34,139 bases of DNA from Minisyncoccota bacterium (GCA_018060545.1 JAGOVW010000007.1:1-34139); one strand, 5' to 3'; positions 16,024 through 25,134 are shown, counted from the first letter of the stretch. The notes: generated by a model not told the origin, from the letters alone. Numbers and translations: made by a program.

Positions 16024-17997
16024 CTATTCCACGACGGCCGCATCAGTAGAAGAGAATCCTGGATCATCAAAGAGGTTGGTGGTGACGGATGGGGTCGGCA
16101 AACTGACGCCACGCCCCGTAAACGCATCGGTTCCCGTGAGCACAATCTCGCGCAACAATTCAGGCTCTTCTCCGAGCTGGCTTGCGGACGGTGTGAACCC
16201 GACGGCAAAGGCAACCTGCTTGTATGGAGCACCCCCTTCAGTGCCAGTACCTGACGGCACGTTGCCTAGATTCCAGGTAACGGTACCTTCGGCCGCGCTA
16301 AAGCGTAGGCGCTCTTGTGCGGGCGAATAGACGCCAACCCAGCGTACATATGGAGGCAACTGCGCAGTTACTTCCACGTCGTCGAGGCCATTGGAACTGT
16401 TAGCGACGGTCAAGACCAGTGCGTATGTTGTTTCTTGGTCTACTTTTGGCGGTAACGGTCCAACGCTGCCAAACGGGTTTTGGTAGTAGAACCCTTGCCC
16501 AATCAAACGTACATCAGTGGCCACTTTTACTGATCGTGCCGCGGTTGATTGGAGCGTCTCAGGTACGTTAGCTTCGCCCAAACGTTTCCCAGCAGCATGC
16601 ACGGTAATATCGAGCATAGCTTCTTTTATCTTCGCCAGTGTCTGCGTATCAGGCATCGTAAAACTGAAACTCACGCTCCCTGATGCACCGGGCGCGAGCT
16701 CTGCAAGCGCCCCACGCGTTGTGGAGCGATCAAATAAAATAGTATTGTCTGCCGAGCGATAAAATCCATCAGGAGATTTAATGCCGGTTCCTGGGATGCC
16801 TACCCCTGAGAGTCTCGCCACCAAGACCGCGTTTGCTATAGGCGTAGAGAGATTATTTTTCCAGAGAATATTTACAGTGACACCTTCGCCAGCGCTCACC
16901 GTGGCCGCCTCCTCACCTGCTTCTTTGTTTATAGCAACCGTAAGCCCGATGAATGGGCGCGCTACCGCTACGTGATGAACTGTTTCTGAAAGTTCAGCGT
17001 CAATACCCAAACTCGTTTTGACCTTGCGTGTACCGGCGTGCATGCGGAACACACGCTCATCACCCTCCTGCCCTTCCATAGTGCCACGCATCACAATCGT
17101 GCGTACGTCGCCAGGCCGCAGATCGCCAAGCTCCCACACATCTTTGCGCGTCATTTCGGGTGCCACCGAATCCAAGGTAAACCCAAATGGGAAATCGGCA
17201 GTGATGAGGACGTCGCGCAGCGGCGAAGGACCTTCAGCACGAATGGTGGCAGTGAGGGTAACGCGTTGCCCAGATACGGTTTCTTTGTTCCCCTCAATGG
17301 CTATTGAAATAGGCGCATTTCCGTAGCTCAGCCCGTAGTCTGCCTTGCTCACAAAGATGGCATTGGAATTTTGCACGCGATATTCAAGTTCCACCTCTAC
17401 GTTCCCGCGCGCTGCCTCCTTGCCCATAAACACAGCTGACACCGTCCCTTGCCGCTGCCCGCCCGGCTCGATTGAACCCAAGGATATGCGCTGCTCCGGT
17501 AAATCTGTAAGAAAATCTGCTGGGGAGCGCGTTCCTTCTGGGTAGCGAATAATGAGATCAGCAAGTTCAAGAATTGCCTGGTTGCGATTGGTGACCACAA
17601 TCTGGAGCTGTGACGGTTCTCCACTCACAACCGTGAGCGGCCCACGTACGGCGATATCAATATTTTCAGGTGCAGCCGTGACACTTCCCGCGCCAAAAAC
17701 GAAATAGTAAGTAAAAGCTCCTGCCGCAGCGAGGAAGAATAGAAGTGAGGCCACCAAGAACCAGCGCGTGAATGTGCGCGCAGCACCTATAGTGCGCGGG
17801 GCCACCATGCTCCCCGGAAGCCCTTCTCTTTCTTCAACGAAGTCTGTAGGTACGCCGTAATCAATTTCATCGAGCGCATGTCTGTCGCGGGGGTGAATTT
17901 TTTCAGAGAGAGATCGAGAATACATCGCCTGACGTAACTTGGCGATGCGCTCGCTATGCGACATTTCTTTTCTCTCTATATCATCCGGGGAAGCCAT
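16024..17997 (-). CDS. Single-pass membrane protein with DUF11-like extracellular repeats
   Basis: Protein of 657 residues. The first ~75 are charged and presumably cytoplasmic, with no signal peptide; one membrane segment lies at about 79-101 (WFLVASLLFFLAAAGAFTYY). The remaining ~550 residues should be outside the cell and fold into several Ig/DUF11-like beta-sandwich domains, recognised by phrases such as LRDVLITADFPFGFTLDSV, WELGDLRPGDVRTIVMRG, DDVEVTAQLPPYVRWVGV and VTWNLGNVPSGTG. This is a common Parcubacteria surface-protein plan; an adhesive or scaffold role is inference. A consensus TATAAT ends six bases before the ATG. Confidence 0.85.
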   Translation of the reverse strand: MASPDDIERKEMSHSERIAKLRQAMYSRSLSEKIHPRDRHALDEIDYGVPTDFVEEREGLPGSMVAPRTIGAARTFTRWFLVASLLFFLAAAGAFTYYFVFGAGSVTAAPENIDIAVRGPLTVVSGEPSQLQIVVTNRNQAILELADLIIRYPEGTRSPADFLTDLPEQRISLGSIEPGGQRQGTVSAVFMGKEAARGNVEVELEYRVQNSNAIFVSKADYGLSYGNAPISIAIEGNKETVSGQRVTLTATIRAEGPSPLRDVLITADFPFGFTLDSVAPEMTRKDVWELGDLRPGDVRTIVMRGTMEGQEGDERVFRMHAGTRKVKTSLGIDAELSETVHHVAVARPFIGLTVAINKEAGEEAATVSAGEGVTVNILWKNNLSTPIANAVLVARLSGVGIPGTGIKSPDGFYRSADNTILFDRSTTRGALAELAPGASGSVSFSFTMPDTQTLAKIKEAMLDITVHAAGKRLGEANVPETLQSTAARSVKVATDVRLIGQGFYYQNPFGSVGPLPPKVDQETTYALVLTVANSSNGLDDVEVTAQLPPYVRWVGVYSPAQERLRFSAAEGTVTWNLGNVPSGTGTEGGAPYKQVAFAVGFTPSASQLGEEPELLREIVLTGTDAFTGRGVSLPTPSVTTNLFDDPGFSSTDAAVVE

Positions 17998-18003
17998 ACA
18001 AGG

Positions 18004-18009
18004 ATTATA
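18004..18009 (-). promoter_or_regulatory. Consensus -10 (TATAAT) of the DUF11-like gene
   Basis: A perfect TATAAT on the minus strand ends six bases before the ATG at 17997, which places the usual transcription start on the start codon itself. This is the clearest leaderless arrangement in the window. No recognisable -35 at 16-18 bases. Confidence 0.6.
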
Positions 18010-18083
18010 CCTCGCAACAAGGATAATAAATCCGTAAAGAGTGACTAATTATTCTTTTCTGCACAAAGGCCAGTGCCTAGAAA

Positions 18084-18653
18084 CTACAGTTGCGATGCTG
18101 CAATCGCCGCATTTACTGCGCCCAAAAGCGCGATGCGCGCCTTCTCGGTTTCCGCAGCCATCTCCGGCGTGTAGGCTGTCTGCACAAACAGCGCAGACCC
18201 AACCGCTTCAGGTGCTATGTATCCAAGCGAATGTAGTACGCGCGCCACTGCCAACAATTCTATTGACGGCAGTGCTTTAGCTTCTGCGCACAACAGTGCT
18301 TCGTGTGCGGCGCGCACGGTTTCAAACAAATGCTCGCTTTCTTCTTCACCGTGCACCAAGCGAGAAATCAAACGCGACATACGAGCAAACACGTGAAGTG
18401 ATGCGGGTGGAAGCCCGCTCGAAACTGATGATGCCCCCGCAACGCGCCATTCACGCTTACCGCGCACTAGAGATATGCGTGAAGCACTTCCTGTTACGAG
18501 CGCGTAGCGCATGAGTGATGACTCTTTGCGTGCCCCGATAGCGCGCGCGAACAACAACCCAAAATCTTTCGTTAAGAGAATAATGGTCTTGTCGGCTTCC
18601 CCGCGTTCGCGTGTCCCGAGCACAATGGCGTCTGTGGTGTACTTCTGGTACAT
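18084..18653 (-). CDS. recO: DNA repair protein RecO
   Basis: Recombination mediator that helps RecR load RecA onto SSB-coated DNA. The 189 residues begin with the RecO OB fold (YTTDAIVLGTRERGEADK, ILLTKDFGLLFARAIGARK), followed by a helical domain ending around HSLGYIAPEAVG. The family is usually about 230-250 residues with a zinc-binding cysteine cluster in the C-terminal half. Here there is a single cysteine, so the zinc finger is absent. TATTCT ends seven bases before the ATG. It follows ileS on the same strand. Confidence 0.85.
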   Translation of the reverse strand: MYQKYTTDAIVLGTRERGEADKTIILLTKDFGLLFARAIGARKESSLMRYALVTGSASRISLVRGKREWRVAGASSVSSGLPPASLHVFARMSRLISRLVHGEEESEHLFETVRAAHEALLCAEAKALPSIELLAVARVLHSLGYIAPEAVGSALFVQTAYTPEMAAETEKARIALLGAVNAAIAASQL

Positions 18654-18660
18654 GCCGAAA

Positions 18661-18666
18661 AGAATA
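18661..18666 (-). promoter_or_regulatory. -10-like hexamer of recO
   Basis: TATTCT on the minus strand, 4/6, seven bases before the ATG at 18653, with no Shine-Dalgarno. Read-through from ileS is an alternative. Confidence 0.3.
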
Positions 18667-18686
18667 CCAGACGGTACCGATTGATA

Positions 18687-21653
18687 TCAGGTGCGGAGGG
18701 TGAAGGTGGCTACGAGTGCGCCTTCAGTCTCAAGCTTCCCCACCTGTCCCGCATCGCCCAGCTCTTCAAAGAGGGTCTCTTGCACGTTTGCTACACGCAG
18801 CAGCTCTGCCTGAGCCTCGGCAACAATAGCTTTTCCTGCATCTTCTGCAGACACCACGAGTGCTACCTTTTGCCCAGGTGTCAGATTCATGTCCTTACGC
18901 AGACCCTGGACCGCACGCAACAAATCGCGAATAACACCTTCACGAAGTAGTTCTGGGGTAAGTGCAGTGTCTAGCTCAACGGAAAGCACGGCGTAGGTTA
19001 GGCTTCCTGCATCAGGATTTTTTTCTGGCTCATGGGCAAATGCCACCTCCTTCACATTCAGCTCATCTTTAATGAGCTCGCCAAATTCGTCGGCAAGCGC
19101 GGGAATATCTGTACCTACCGTTATCTTCGCCAAGGGCTGTCGCACCTTTATGTTTGCTTTGGAGCGCTTTTCAAGACCGGCAGAAACGATGCTGCGAGTA
19201 AGATGCATATACTGCATCAACCGTGCCACTTCTTCTTGAGGCATCGAAGTATCGAGCGCACTCCACGCTGCCAAGTGCACACTCTCCGCATCCCCTTCCC
19301 GTTTCATTTCCTGCCAGAGCCACTCTGATAGGAACGGCGTGAATGGAGCGCTCATCTTGGCGTACTCCCGCAAGACATATGAAAGCGTAGAGAGTGCAGC
19401 AGAAACATCAGCAGCATTATCGGATTTGAAACGATCGCGAGAACGGCGAACATACCAAGTAGAGAGGTCATCCATGAAATCAATGAGTGGCCGCGACGCA
19501 CGATCAAGCTCGTAGCGTTCCATCGCTTCTGTCACCTCGGCGTGAGTCTTCCGCAGGAGTGCAACAATCCATCGGTCGAGCACGTGCTCGCTGGTGTCTG
19601 CGGGCACATGCGTCTGCGCGTCTTTAAAGAGCGAGTAGAACTGGTAGGTGTTCACCACACGATCCACGACTTTGCGTGCAATCTCGTGTACCCCCTCTTC
19701 AGAAAAGTTGAGGTTCTCCGCGCGCACAACGGGCGAGCTCATCAAGTAGAGGCGCAAAGCATCCGCTCCATACTTCTCTACCACGAGCATCGGGTCGGGA
19801 TAGTTTTGCAATTTCTTGCTCATCTTTTTACCATCCTCGGCAAGCACAATGCCGTTTACAATCACATTTTGGAATGCGTTTTTCTCAAAGACGGCACCGG
19901 CGAGTACGTGCAAGTAGTAGAACCACGCGCGCGTTTGGTCCTGCCCTTCGGCAATGAATTGCGCGGGGTATGTTTTCTCGAATCGAGCCTTGTCTTCGAA
20001 CGGGTAGTGTTTTTCACCATACGGCATCGAGCCGGAATCAAACCAGGTATCGAGTACGTCGGGGATGCGCTTCATCACGCCACCACACACGCAAGGATAG
20101 GTCACTTCATCGACGACGTGCTTGTGCAGGTCTTTTACCTCTACCCCACTTTTCTCCTTAAGCTCTGCGACAGAACCAAAAACCTCGTCCTTGCCACAGC
20201 TCCCACAGCGCCACAGCGGAATGACGCTCGCCCAGAAACGCTGACGAGAAATTGACCAGTCACGTGCACCTTCGAGCCATTTACCAAAGCGCCCTTCCTT
20301 CACGTGCGCCGGCGACCAGTTTACGTTTTCTGCAGTACTCAGAAGTGTTGGTTTGATTCCCTCCACTTTCACAAACCACGACGAAGTGGCGTAGTTGATG
20401 AGCGGTGTATCGCAGCGCCAGCAGTGCGGATAGCTGTGTTCGTATTTTTCTTTTGCAAACAGGAGCCCTTTTCCTGCGAGATATTTCACCACTTCCACGT
20501 CGGTTGCCTGTGGGTCGTTGATTGGCTTTACGGAGAGCCCTGCGAGCTCTTTTACTTCCGGCGCAATAGTGCCATCCATAGCCACGTGCGAAATCAACGG
20601 CAGCCCAACTTCTTGCGCCAACACCATGTCTTCGGCACCAAACGCTGGTGCTTCGTGTGCAATGCCTGTTCCGGTGTCGGTCGTGATGAAATCCGCATGG
20701 TATATCTTCCACGCATTTTCTATATTTTTAACCTTTGCGTTTTGGTAGGAGTCGAATGGGGGCAAGTACTTTTTCCCAAGGAGATCATTACCAGAAAGGG
20801 TCTCGCCAAGTACGTACTCGTTGCCTTCAAAATTGAACAAGTGTGCAGCGCGCTCTTTTGCAACGATAAAGACGTTGCCCGAATGAGCGTGTTGCACCTT
20901 CACGTATTGCGTATCTTTATGCACCGCAAGAGCCACGTTCCCTGGGAGTGTCCACGGCGTCGTGGTCCATGCCAATACAAAAGTATTGGGTTCATCCAGA
21001 AGTGGAAACTTCACCGTCACGGCCAAGTCTTTAATCATCTTGTAGCCTTCAGCAACCTCCCCTTGCGAAAGGGTTGTCTCGCATCGTGGGCAGATGTGCA
21101 TCGAGCGGTAGTCTTCGTACACCAGCTTTTTGTCGTACAACTGCTTAAATACCCACCACACACTCTCCATGAATTCCGGAGACATGGTGAAGTACGGATT
21201 TTCCATATCTGCCCAGCGTCCGATGCGCGGAATGATCTTCTTCCAATCGTCGGCATACGTCATCACCTTTGAGCGACACAGCTCGTTAAACTTGGCGATA
21301 CCTACCTGCTCGATGATGTCTTTTTTGCGCTTGGTACCCAATTCTTTTTCTACGATGTTTTCGATCGGCAACCCGTGGCAGTCCCACCCCCAGCGCCGTG
21401 GCACGCTGTAGCCTTGCATGGTGAAGTAGCGCGGCACGACGTCTTTGATGACCGACGCCACAATGTGCCCATAGTGCGGGAGCCCTGTAGCAAACGGCGG
21501 CCCGTCATAAAACACGTACTCGCCTTTGGGTGCGTCTTTGGTGACTGATTTTTCAAAAATGCCCCGCTCATTCCAAAATGACAGCATCGCCTCTTCGCGC
21601 TGTGAGGTTTCTGTTTTTCCTTCAGTGGGAGTTTTCTTTTCGGATGCGTCCAT
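18687..21653 (-). CDS. ileS: Isoleucyl-tRNA synthetase
   Basis: Class I synthetase charging tRNA-Ile, 988 residues. The HIGH motif reads HYGH (60-63), followed by GWDCHGLPIE; the CP1 editing domain contains LAWTTTPWTLPGN; and the KMSKS loop is KMSKK near residue 610. Two cysteine pairs are visible: CPRC in the CP1 region, and CGSC with CVCGG before the KMSKS loop. The C-terminal anticodon-binding region carries NIKVRQPLAKI. It looks like the eukaryote/archaea-like IleRS type. TACGAT ends seven bases before the ATG. The terminator of the upstream 70-residue gene lies immediately before it. Confidence 0.96.
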   Translation of the reverse strand: MDASEKKTPTEGKTETSQREEAMLSFWNERGIFEKSVTKDAPKGEYVFYDGPPFATGLPHYGHIVASVIKDVVPRYFTMQGYSVPRRWGWDCHGLPIENIVEKELGTKRKKDIIEQVGIAKFNELCRSKVMTYADDWKKIIPRIGRWADMENPYFTMSPEFMESVWWVFKQLYDKKLVYEDYRSMHICPRCETTLSQGEVAEGYKMIKDLAVTVKFPLLDEPNTFVLAWTTTPWTLPGNVALAVHKDTQYVKVQHAHSGNVFIVAKERAAHLFNFEGNEYVLGETLSGNDLLGKKYLPPFDSYQNAKVKNIENAWKIYHADFITTDTGTGIAHEAPAFGAEDMVLAQEVGLPLISHVAMDGTIAPEVKELAGLSVKPINDPQATDVEVVKYLAGKGLLFAKEKYEHSYPHCWRCDTPLINYATSSWFVKVEGIKPTLLSTAENVNWSPAHVKEGRFGKWLEGARDWSISRQRFWASVIPLWRCGSCGKDEVFGSVAELKEKSGVEVKDLHKHVVDEVTYPCVCGGVMKRIPDVLDTWFDSGSMPYGEKHYPFEDKARFEKTYPAQFIAEGQDQTRAWFYYLHVLAGAVFEKNAFQNVIVNGIVLAEDGKKMSKKLQNYPDPMLVVEKYGADALRLYLMSSPVVRAENLNFSEEGVHEIARKVVDRVVNTYQFYSLFKDAQTHVPADTSEHVLDRWIVALLRKTHAEVTEAMERYELDRASRPLIDFMDDLSTWYVRRSRDRFKSDNAADVSAALSTLSYVLREYAKMSAPFTPFLSEWLWQEMKREGDAESVHLAAWSALDTSMPQEEVARLMQYMHLTRSIVSAGLEKRSKANIKVRQPLAKITVGTDIPALADEFGELIKDELNVKEVAFAHEPEKNPDAGSLTYAVLSVELDTALTPELLREGVIRDLLRAVQGLRKDMNLTPGQKVALVVSAEDAGKAIVAEAQAELLRVANVQETLFEELGDAGQVGKLETEGALVATFTLRT

Positions 21654-21660
21654 GCGTCGT

Positions 21661-21666
21661 ATCGTA
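21661..21666 (-). promoter_or_regulatory. -10-like hexamer of ileS
   Basis: TACGAT on the minus strand, 4/6, seven bases before the ATG at 21653. It directly follows the T-tract of the upstream terminator, so a -35 would have to overlap the terminator hairpin. Confidence 0.35.
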
Positions 21667-21675
21667 GCAAAACAA

Positions 21676-21703
21676 GGCCGCCTGCACCATTGTGCAGGCG
21701 GCC
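21676..21703 (-). terminator. Terminator of the 70-residue orphan gene
   Basis: A perfect 12-bp GC-rich stem (21676-21687 with 21692-21703) with a 4-base loop, followed on the minus strand by TTGTTTTG. Confidence 0.85.
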
Positions 21704-21727
21704 AGGAGGCACGCTATCGTTTCTGCG

Positions 21728-21940
21728 CTATCTGCTGCGCCAGCGCACCTCGACTTTCCGCGAGAGCAATGCTTCGATTTCTCGCCGAATGTGCCCGAGC
21801 GCATGCGCTGTCGGCGCACACCATTTGGACGATCCTGCGTAGAACCAAAGTGGCAACGCTTCTTGGCCTAAGAGCTGCTCGAGGTCAGCGACGGTCGTGA
21901 GCGGGTTTGGTAGTGCGGTAGCCGTGTTGCATTCTGTCAT
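21728..21940 (-). CDS. Small orphan protein, 70 residues
   Basis: I do not recognise this protein. The ATG at 21940 is chosen because AGGAG (21947-21951) precedes it by 6 bases; a longer frame starting at 22036 lacks such a site. The peptide begins MTECNTATALPN, has a helical centre (TVADLEQLLGQEALPLWFY), two cysteines (residues 4 and 37) and a basic C-terminus ending RWRSR. It is soluble by appearance. The gene has its own Shine-Dalgarno, a strong terminator (21676-21703) and two palindromes upstream, so it looks like a regulated single-gene unit, divergent from the AlkA-like glycosylase gene. Confidence 0.6.
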   Translation of the reverse strand: MTECNTATALPNPLTTVADLEQLLGQEALPLWFYAGSSKWCAPTAHALGHIRREIEALLSRKVEVRWRSR

Positions 21941-21972
21941 AACCTTCTCCTGGGGCCCTCGCAAGGGCAGGT

Positions 21973-22008
21973 CAGCACGGTGCTGCCTTTCTTGTACGCA
22001 GTACTGCG
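21973..22008. promoter_or_regulatory. Two palindromes upstream of the 70-residue gene
   Basis: CAGCAC-G-GTGCTG (21973-21985) and the perfect 12-bp palindrome CGCAGTACTGCG (21997-22008) lie in the divergent region between the small gene and the AlkA-like gene. They could be operators. On the minus strand a weak promoter, TTGAGT-17-TAGGCT, lies further upstream. Confidence 0.35.
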
Positions 22009-22045
22009 GCGAGCCTATCACGCAGATAGCCCACACTCAACACAC

Positions 22046-22051
22046 TATGAT
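22046..22051 (+). promoter_or_regulatory. -10 hexamer of the AlkA-like gene
   Basis: TATGAT, 5/6 to consensus, 11 bases before the ATG at 22063. No Shine-Dalgarno is present in the short leader. Confidence 0.4.
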
Positions 22052-22062
22052 AGATTGCGCTC

Positions 22063-22683
22063 ATGTCTAAGAAAGCGCTCAACCATTTCAGGAAAGTCGA
22101 CCCCGCACTCCACCAGGCTGCCGTTAAACATAAGGACGCCCTGACACCAAGCGAGCGTCGCCCTAAAGATCCCTTTGTGTCGCTCTGCCGTTCCATCGTG
22201 GGCCAGCAGCTTTCCGGCAAAGCGGCGCGCGCTATTTGGACCCGCTTCATAGCACTCTTCCCCAAAGAAACGCCAACGCCTCGAAAAATTATGGCTATGA
22301 ACGACATGCAGCTGCGCGCATCAGGCCTTTCGTTTGGAAAAATTAAAGCCCTGCGCGCACTTTCGGAAACCGCACTAAAAAAGAAAAAGCTGTTTGCGAA
22401 TGTACACACATTACCTGACGACACTATTCGCGAGGAGCTGGTGCAGATTCACGGCGTCGGTCCATGGACCGTGGAAATGTTTTTGATGTTCACGCTCTTG
22501 CGTGAAGATGTATTCTCGCCAGGTGACTTGGGATTGCGTAAAGGTATTGCGCGACTCGACAAGCTTGAAAAAACCCCGACACAAAAAGAGGCTGCCGAGC
22601 GCGCAGAGCGCTGGCAGCCTCATCGAACCGCAGCATCGCTCATTCTCTGGGCGATTACCGATGATGCGGATTGGTTTGCATAA
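22063..22683 (+). CDS. DNA-3-methyladenine glycosylase II, AlkA-like
   Basis: Base-excision repair glycosylase that removes alkylated purines. The 206 residues have the HhH-GPD fold: an N-terminal helical part with FVSLCRSIVGQQLSGKAARAIW, the helix-hairpin-helix LVQIHGVGPWTVEMFLMF, and the probable catalytic aspartate in VFSPGDLGLRKG. There is no iron-sulfur cluster motif at the C-terminus, which argues against an EndoIII/MutY assignment. It lacks the N-terminal beta domain of E. coli AlkA, as in shorter bacterial homologues. It converges on the lipoprotein gene with only 8 bases between stops and no obvious terminator. Confidence 0.9.
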   Translation: MSKKALNHFRKVDPALHQAAVKHKDALTPSERRPKDPFVSLCRSIVGQQLSGKAARAIWTRFIALFPKETPTPRKIMAMNDMQLRASGLSFGKIKALRALSETALKKKKLFANVHTLPDDTIREELVQIHGVGPWTVEMFLMFTLLREDVFSPGDLGLRKGIARLDKLEKTPTQKEAAERAERWQPHRTAASLILWAITDDADWFA

Positions 22684-22691
22684 TGAACGTG

Positions 22692-23327
22692 TCACTTAGT
22701 GGCCGGTACTTCAACCTTACTGCATACTGAATCAGGTTTCAGAAGGTCGCTTGCAGCGAGTGCGTCTATGAAGCGACGCTCATCCTCTTTCGAGCCATTT
22801 AAGGTTAGCCCAAACACGCCCACCTCCAGCCGCTCTTTGCTGCTCTCAACACCGTGCGCTTCTGCGAGTTGCCGAACCTTTTCAACATGTGCGAGGCCAA
22901 GTGGCACAATGGTGCGATCGGTAATGCTCACTAACCCCACCACAAAGCCAGGGCCGGCACTTTTAAATGCTGGCGTCACTGCTGCTGTGTAGGCAAAAAC
23001 ATTATGGGCAACTGGGTGGAATGCATAGACGGTCGCGACCGTTGGATCAGACAGCTGAGCAACCAAATACCGAACACTTCCGGATGTCTCAATTTTTTGA
23101 ATAGTGAGACGCCCACGAAATGCCTGCGCATGCATCACGAGTGAATAGAGGTGCCCAGGAGCCCCTTCTAGGTCATTGCCTTTTTCTTTTGAGCAGGTGT
23201 ACGTGCCGTCCGCCAGATACACGTCGATACCTTTTCTGACGTCGAAGTGCTCGTATTGGCTCACGAGGCAGCCGCCCAAAAGGATAGCAACACCACATAT
23301 CGCCGTACGTAGCGCTACACGAATCAT
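22692..23327 (-). CDS. Putative lipoprotein
   Basis: A 211-residue lipoprotein: a short N-region with two Arg, a hydrophobic stretch and the lipobox LLGGC with the lipidated cysteine at residue 20. The start is ATG 23327, because GGAGG (23333-23337) lies five bases before it; the in-frame ATG at 23339 would overlap that site. The mature part (21-211) is a mixed alpha/beta domain with TYTCSKEKG near the front and a cysteine near the end (DSVCSKVEV), possibly forming a disulfide. I recognise no family. It follows argS on the same strand by 74 bases. Confidence 0.75.
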   Translation of the reverse strand: MIRVALRTAICGVAILLGGCLVSQYEHFDVRKGIDVYLADGTYTCSKEKGNDLEGAPGHLYSLVMHAQAFRGRLTIQKIETSGSVRYLVAQLSDPTVATVYAFHPVAHNVFAYTAAVTPAFKSAGPGFVVGLVSITDRTIVPLGLAHVEKVRQLAEAHGVESSKERLEVGVFGLTLNGSKEDERRFIDALAASDLLKPDSVCSKVEVPATK

Positions 23328-23401
23328 CTCAACCTCCATGTCTACCGCACCCCATGTGCAGTCCGCGTGGACAATGCCACAGCCGGAGGGGGCAGTAAAG
23401 A

Positions 23402-25069
23402 CTACATCTTTTCAGGAGCTTGAATACCCAGAAGCGCGAGTCCATTTTGTAGAGTGAACTTCACTGCTTCTACCAGCGCAATGCGCGCAGGCGCCGCCTC
23501 ACTTCCATCCAAGAATTGTTCGCGTGCGTACCAAGAGTTGAACGCCCCTGCAATCTGCATGAGGTATGTCGCAACATGGTGTGCTGCGCGTTCTTCAGCA
23601 GCGCGTTCTGCTACCTGCGGAAAGCGCACGAGCATGCGTACGATCTCTTGCGGAACTTGTGTAGCATCTGCTTTTCCTTTTACCCCTGCCTCTTTCGCCT
23701 TTTCGAGTATTGATGCACAGCGAGCGTGCGCGTACTGCAAGTACGGACCAGAATCTCCTTCCAATGACAGTGCGCGTTCTTCTTCAAACACGGCGTCCTT
23801 TCCCGCCGCTTGGCGCAGGATTTGAAATTTGATTGCAGCCACCGCTACCTGTTGGGCCAAGAGATCCGCATCTTCCGCTCGGCTCTGCTTTGCGCGTTCG
23901 CGCGCCTTATCAACGAGTGCAATCAGGAGAGACTCCCCCGTTACCACCTCCCCGGTGCGCGATGACATTTTGCCGGTAGGAAGGAGCATCATGCCGTGAC
24001 TAATATGTGAGAGCTTCGCGGCGAGCGTGGGATTGATAACTTCAAGTGCTTTTTTAATGATGAGAAACACGCCCTTCTGCTCGACTGCTGTAGTGATAAT
24101 AAATTCATCACATTCGGGATACTCTTGAGCCTTGAGCGTCTCAAGACCAAGCTCTTTTGCTTCGTACGTAGGCAATCCTTTGGACGTAAGGAACACACGA
24201 GTATGAAGACCATACTCTTCGCCTTTAAACACACGTGCGCCTTCGGAGAGCGGAAACACGTCAGGATGTGCCTCTACTACTTTTTGCCCTATACCTGCTG
24301 TTTCACTTTCGAAATAGAAACGGTCGAATGATGAGCCGAGCACTGAGTACAATTCGTCGAATCTTTTCAGGCTGGCTTCGCGCCCTGCATCATACAGCTC
24401 GTTCACCACGCCATCTGTTTTTTCATACACCTTCACATTAAGGGCATCGATTTCCGCTTTTACGCGCTCGTCCTTTTCATAGAGCTGCGCGCCATGCGCA
24501 TATGCTTTACCAATTGCCTCTACATCTTTCGGATCGGTAGCGAGTGCCTGCATCCCCCAAATTGCCTTAGCAATGTGAAGCCCGACATCTCCTTGATAGT
24601 TGGCGCGCACCACTCGCGCCTGCTGGTTTTCCAAAAGACGGACGAGCGATTCACCAATGGTGTTGCTCATGAGATGCCCGATGTGAAATGGTTTAAATGG
24701 ATTTGGCTGGCTATGCTCCACCATGATCGTGGTGCCCTGCAAATCCTCACCCTCGCCCCATTGCCCACCTTTTGTGTGGGCTTCGTGGACCACAGACGTA
24801 AGCACATCAGCCGTGTAGGTAAAGTTAATGAACCCAGGGCCGGCAATCGATACAAGCTCAATACCAGGGATCTGTGGCAGATTCCCGACAATCTTCTCTG
24901 CGAGGACGCGGGGTGCATCCCCTGTTTCCTTTGCGTGGACTAACGCGAGGTTGGTAGTGAGGTCGCCATGGGCTAAATCAGAGGGGAAATCAAAAACTAC
25001 CCGCGGCGTAGCAACGCCCGCTTTGACGGCAGCATCCGTGAGCGCTTCGAGTAGTGCTTCTGTATCCAT
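23402..25069 (-). CDS. argS: Arginyl-tRNA synthetase
   Basis: Class I synthetase charging tRNA-Arg, 555 residues. It contains the N-terminal Add1-type domain (about 1-90), EHSQPNPFKPFHIGHLMSN with a canonical HIGH, the ArgRS-typical NYQGDVGLHIAKAIWGM, GKMSSRTGEVV in place of KMSKS, and a DALR-type C-terminal anticodon-binding domain (GPYLQYAHAR onwards). TAGAAT ends six bases before the ATG at 25069. The lipoprotein gene follows. Confidence 0.96.
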   Translation of the reverse strand: MDTEALLEALTDAAVKAGVATPRVVFDFPSDLAHGDLTTNLALVHAKETGDAPRVLAEKIVGNLPQIPGIELVSIAGPGFINFTYTADVLTSVVHEAHTKGGQWGEGEDLQGTTIMVEHSQPNPFKPFHIGHLMSNTIGESLVRLLENQQARVVRANYQGDVGLHIAKAIWGMQALATDPKDVEAIGKAYAHGAQLYEKDERVKAEIDALNVKVYEKTDGVVNELYDAGREASLKRFDELYSVLGSSFDRFYFESETAGIGQKVVEAHPDVFPLSEGARVFKGEEYGLHTRVFLTSKGLPTYEAKELGLETLKAQEYPECDEFIITTAVEQKGVFLIIKKALEVINPTLAAKLSHISHGMMLLPTGKMSSRTGEVVTGESLLIALVDKARERAKQSRAEDADLLAQQVAVAAIKFQILRQAAGKDAVFEEERALSLEGDSGPYLQYAHARCASILEKAKEAGVKGKADATQVPQEIVRMLVRFPQVAERAAEERAAHHVATYLMQIAGAFNSWYAREQFLDGSEAAPARIALVEAVKFTLQNGLALLGIQAPEKM

Positions 25070-25075
25070 CCCCGC

Positions 25076-25081
25076 ATTCTA
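25076..25081 (-). promoter_or_regulatory. -10 hexamer of argS
   Basis: TAGAAT on the minus strand, 5/6, six bases before the ATG; it lies right after the T-rich tail of the tmk terminator. No good -35. Confidence 0.4.
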
Positions 25082-25089
25082 AATGAAAA

Positions 25090-25116
25090 GCCCGCCGCAG
25101 GACAGCTGCGGCGGGC
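25090..25116 (-). terminator. Terminator after tmk
   Basis: An 11-bp GC-only-closed stem (25090-25100 with 25106-25116), 5-base loop, followed on the minus strand by TTTTCATTT. It separates tmk from argS. Confidence 0.85.
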
Positions 25117-25134
25117 CATACACCCTAAGAGAGG

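Noticed and set aside
20304-21272. 322-codon plus-strand ORF opposite ileS, and a 237-codon one at 19542-20255
   Set aside because: Both lie entirely antisense to a well-conserved synthetase and have Cys/His/Phe-rich compositions without domains; they are shadows of ileS codons.
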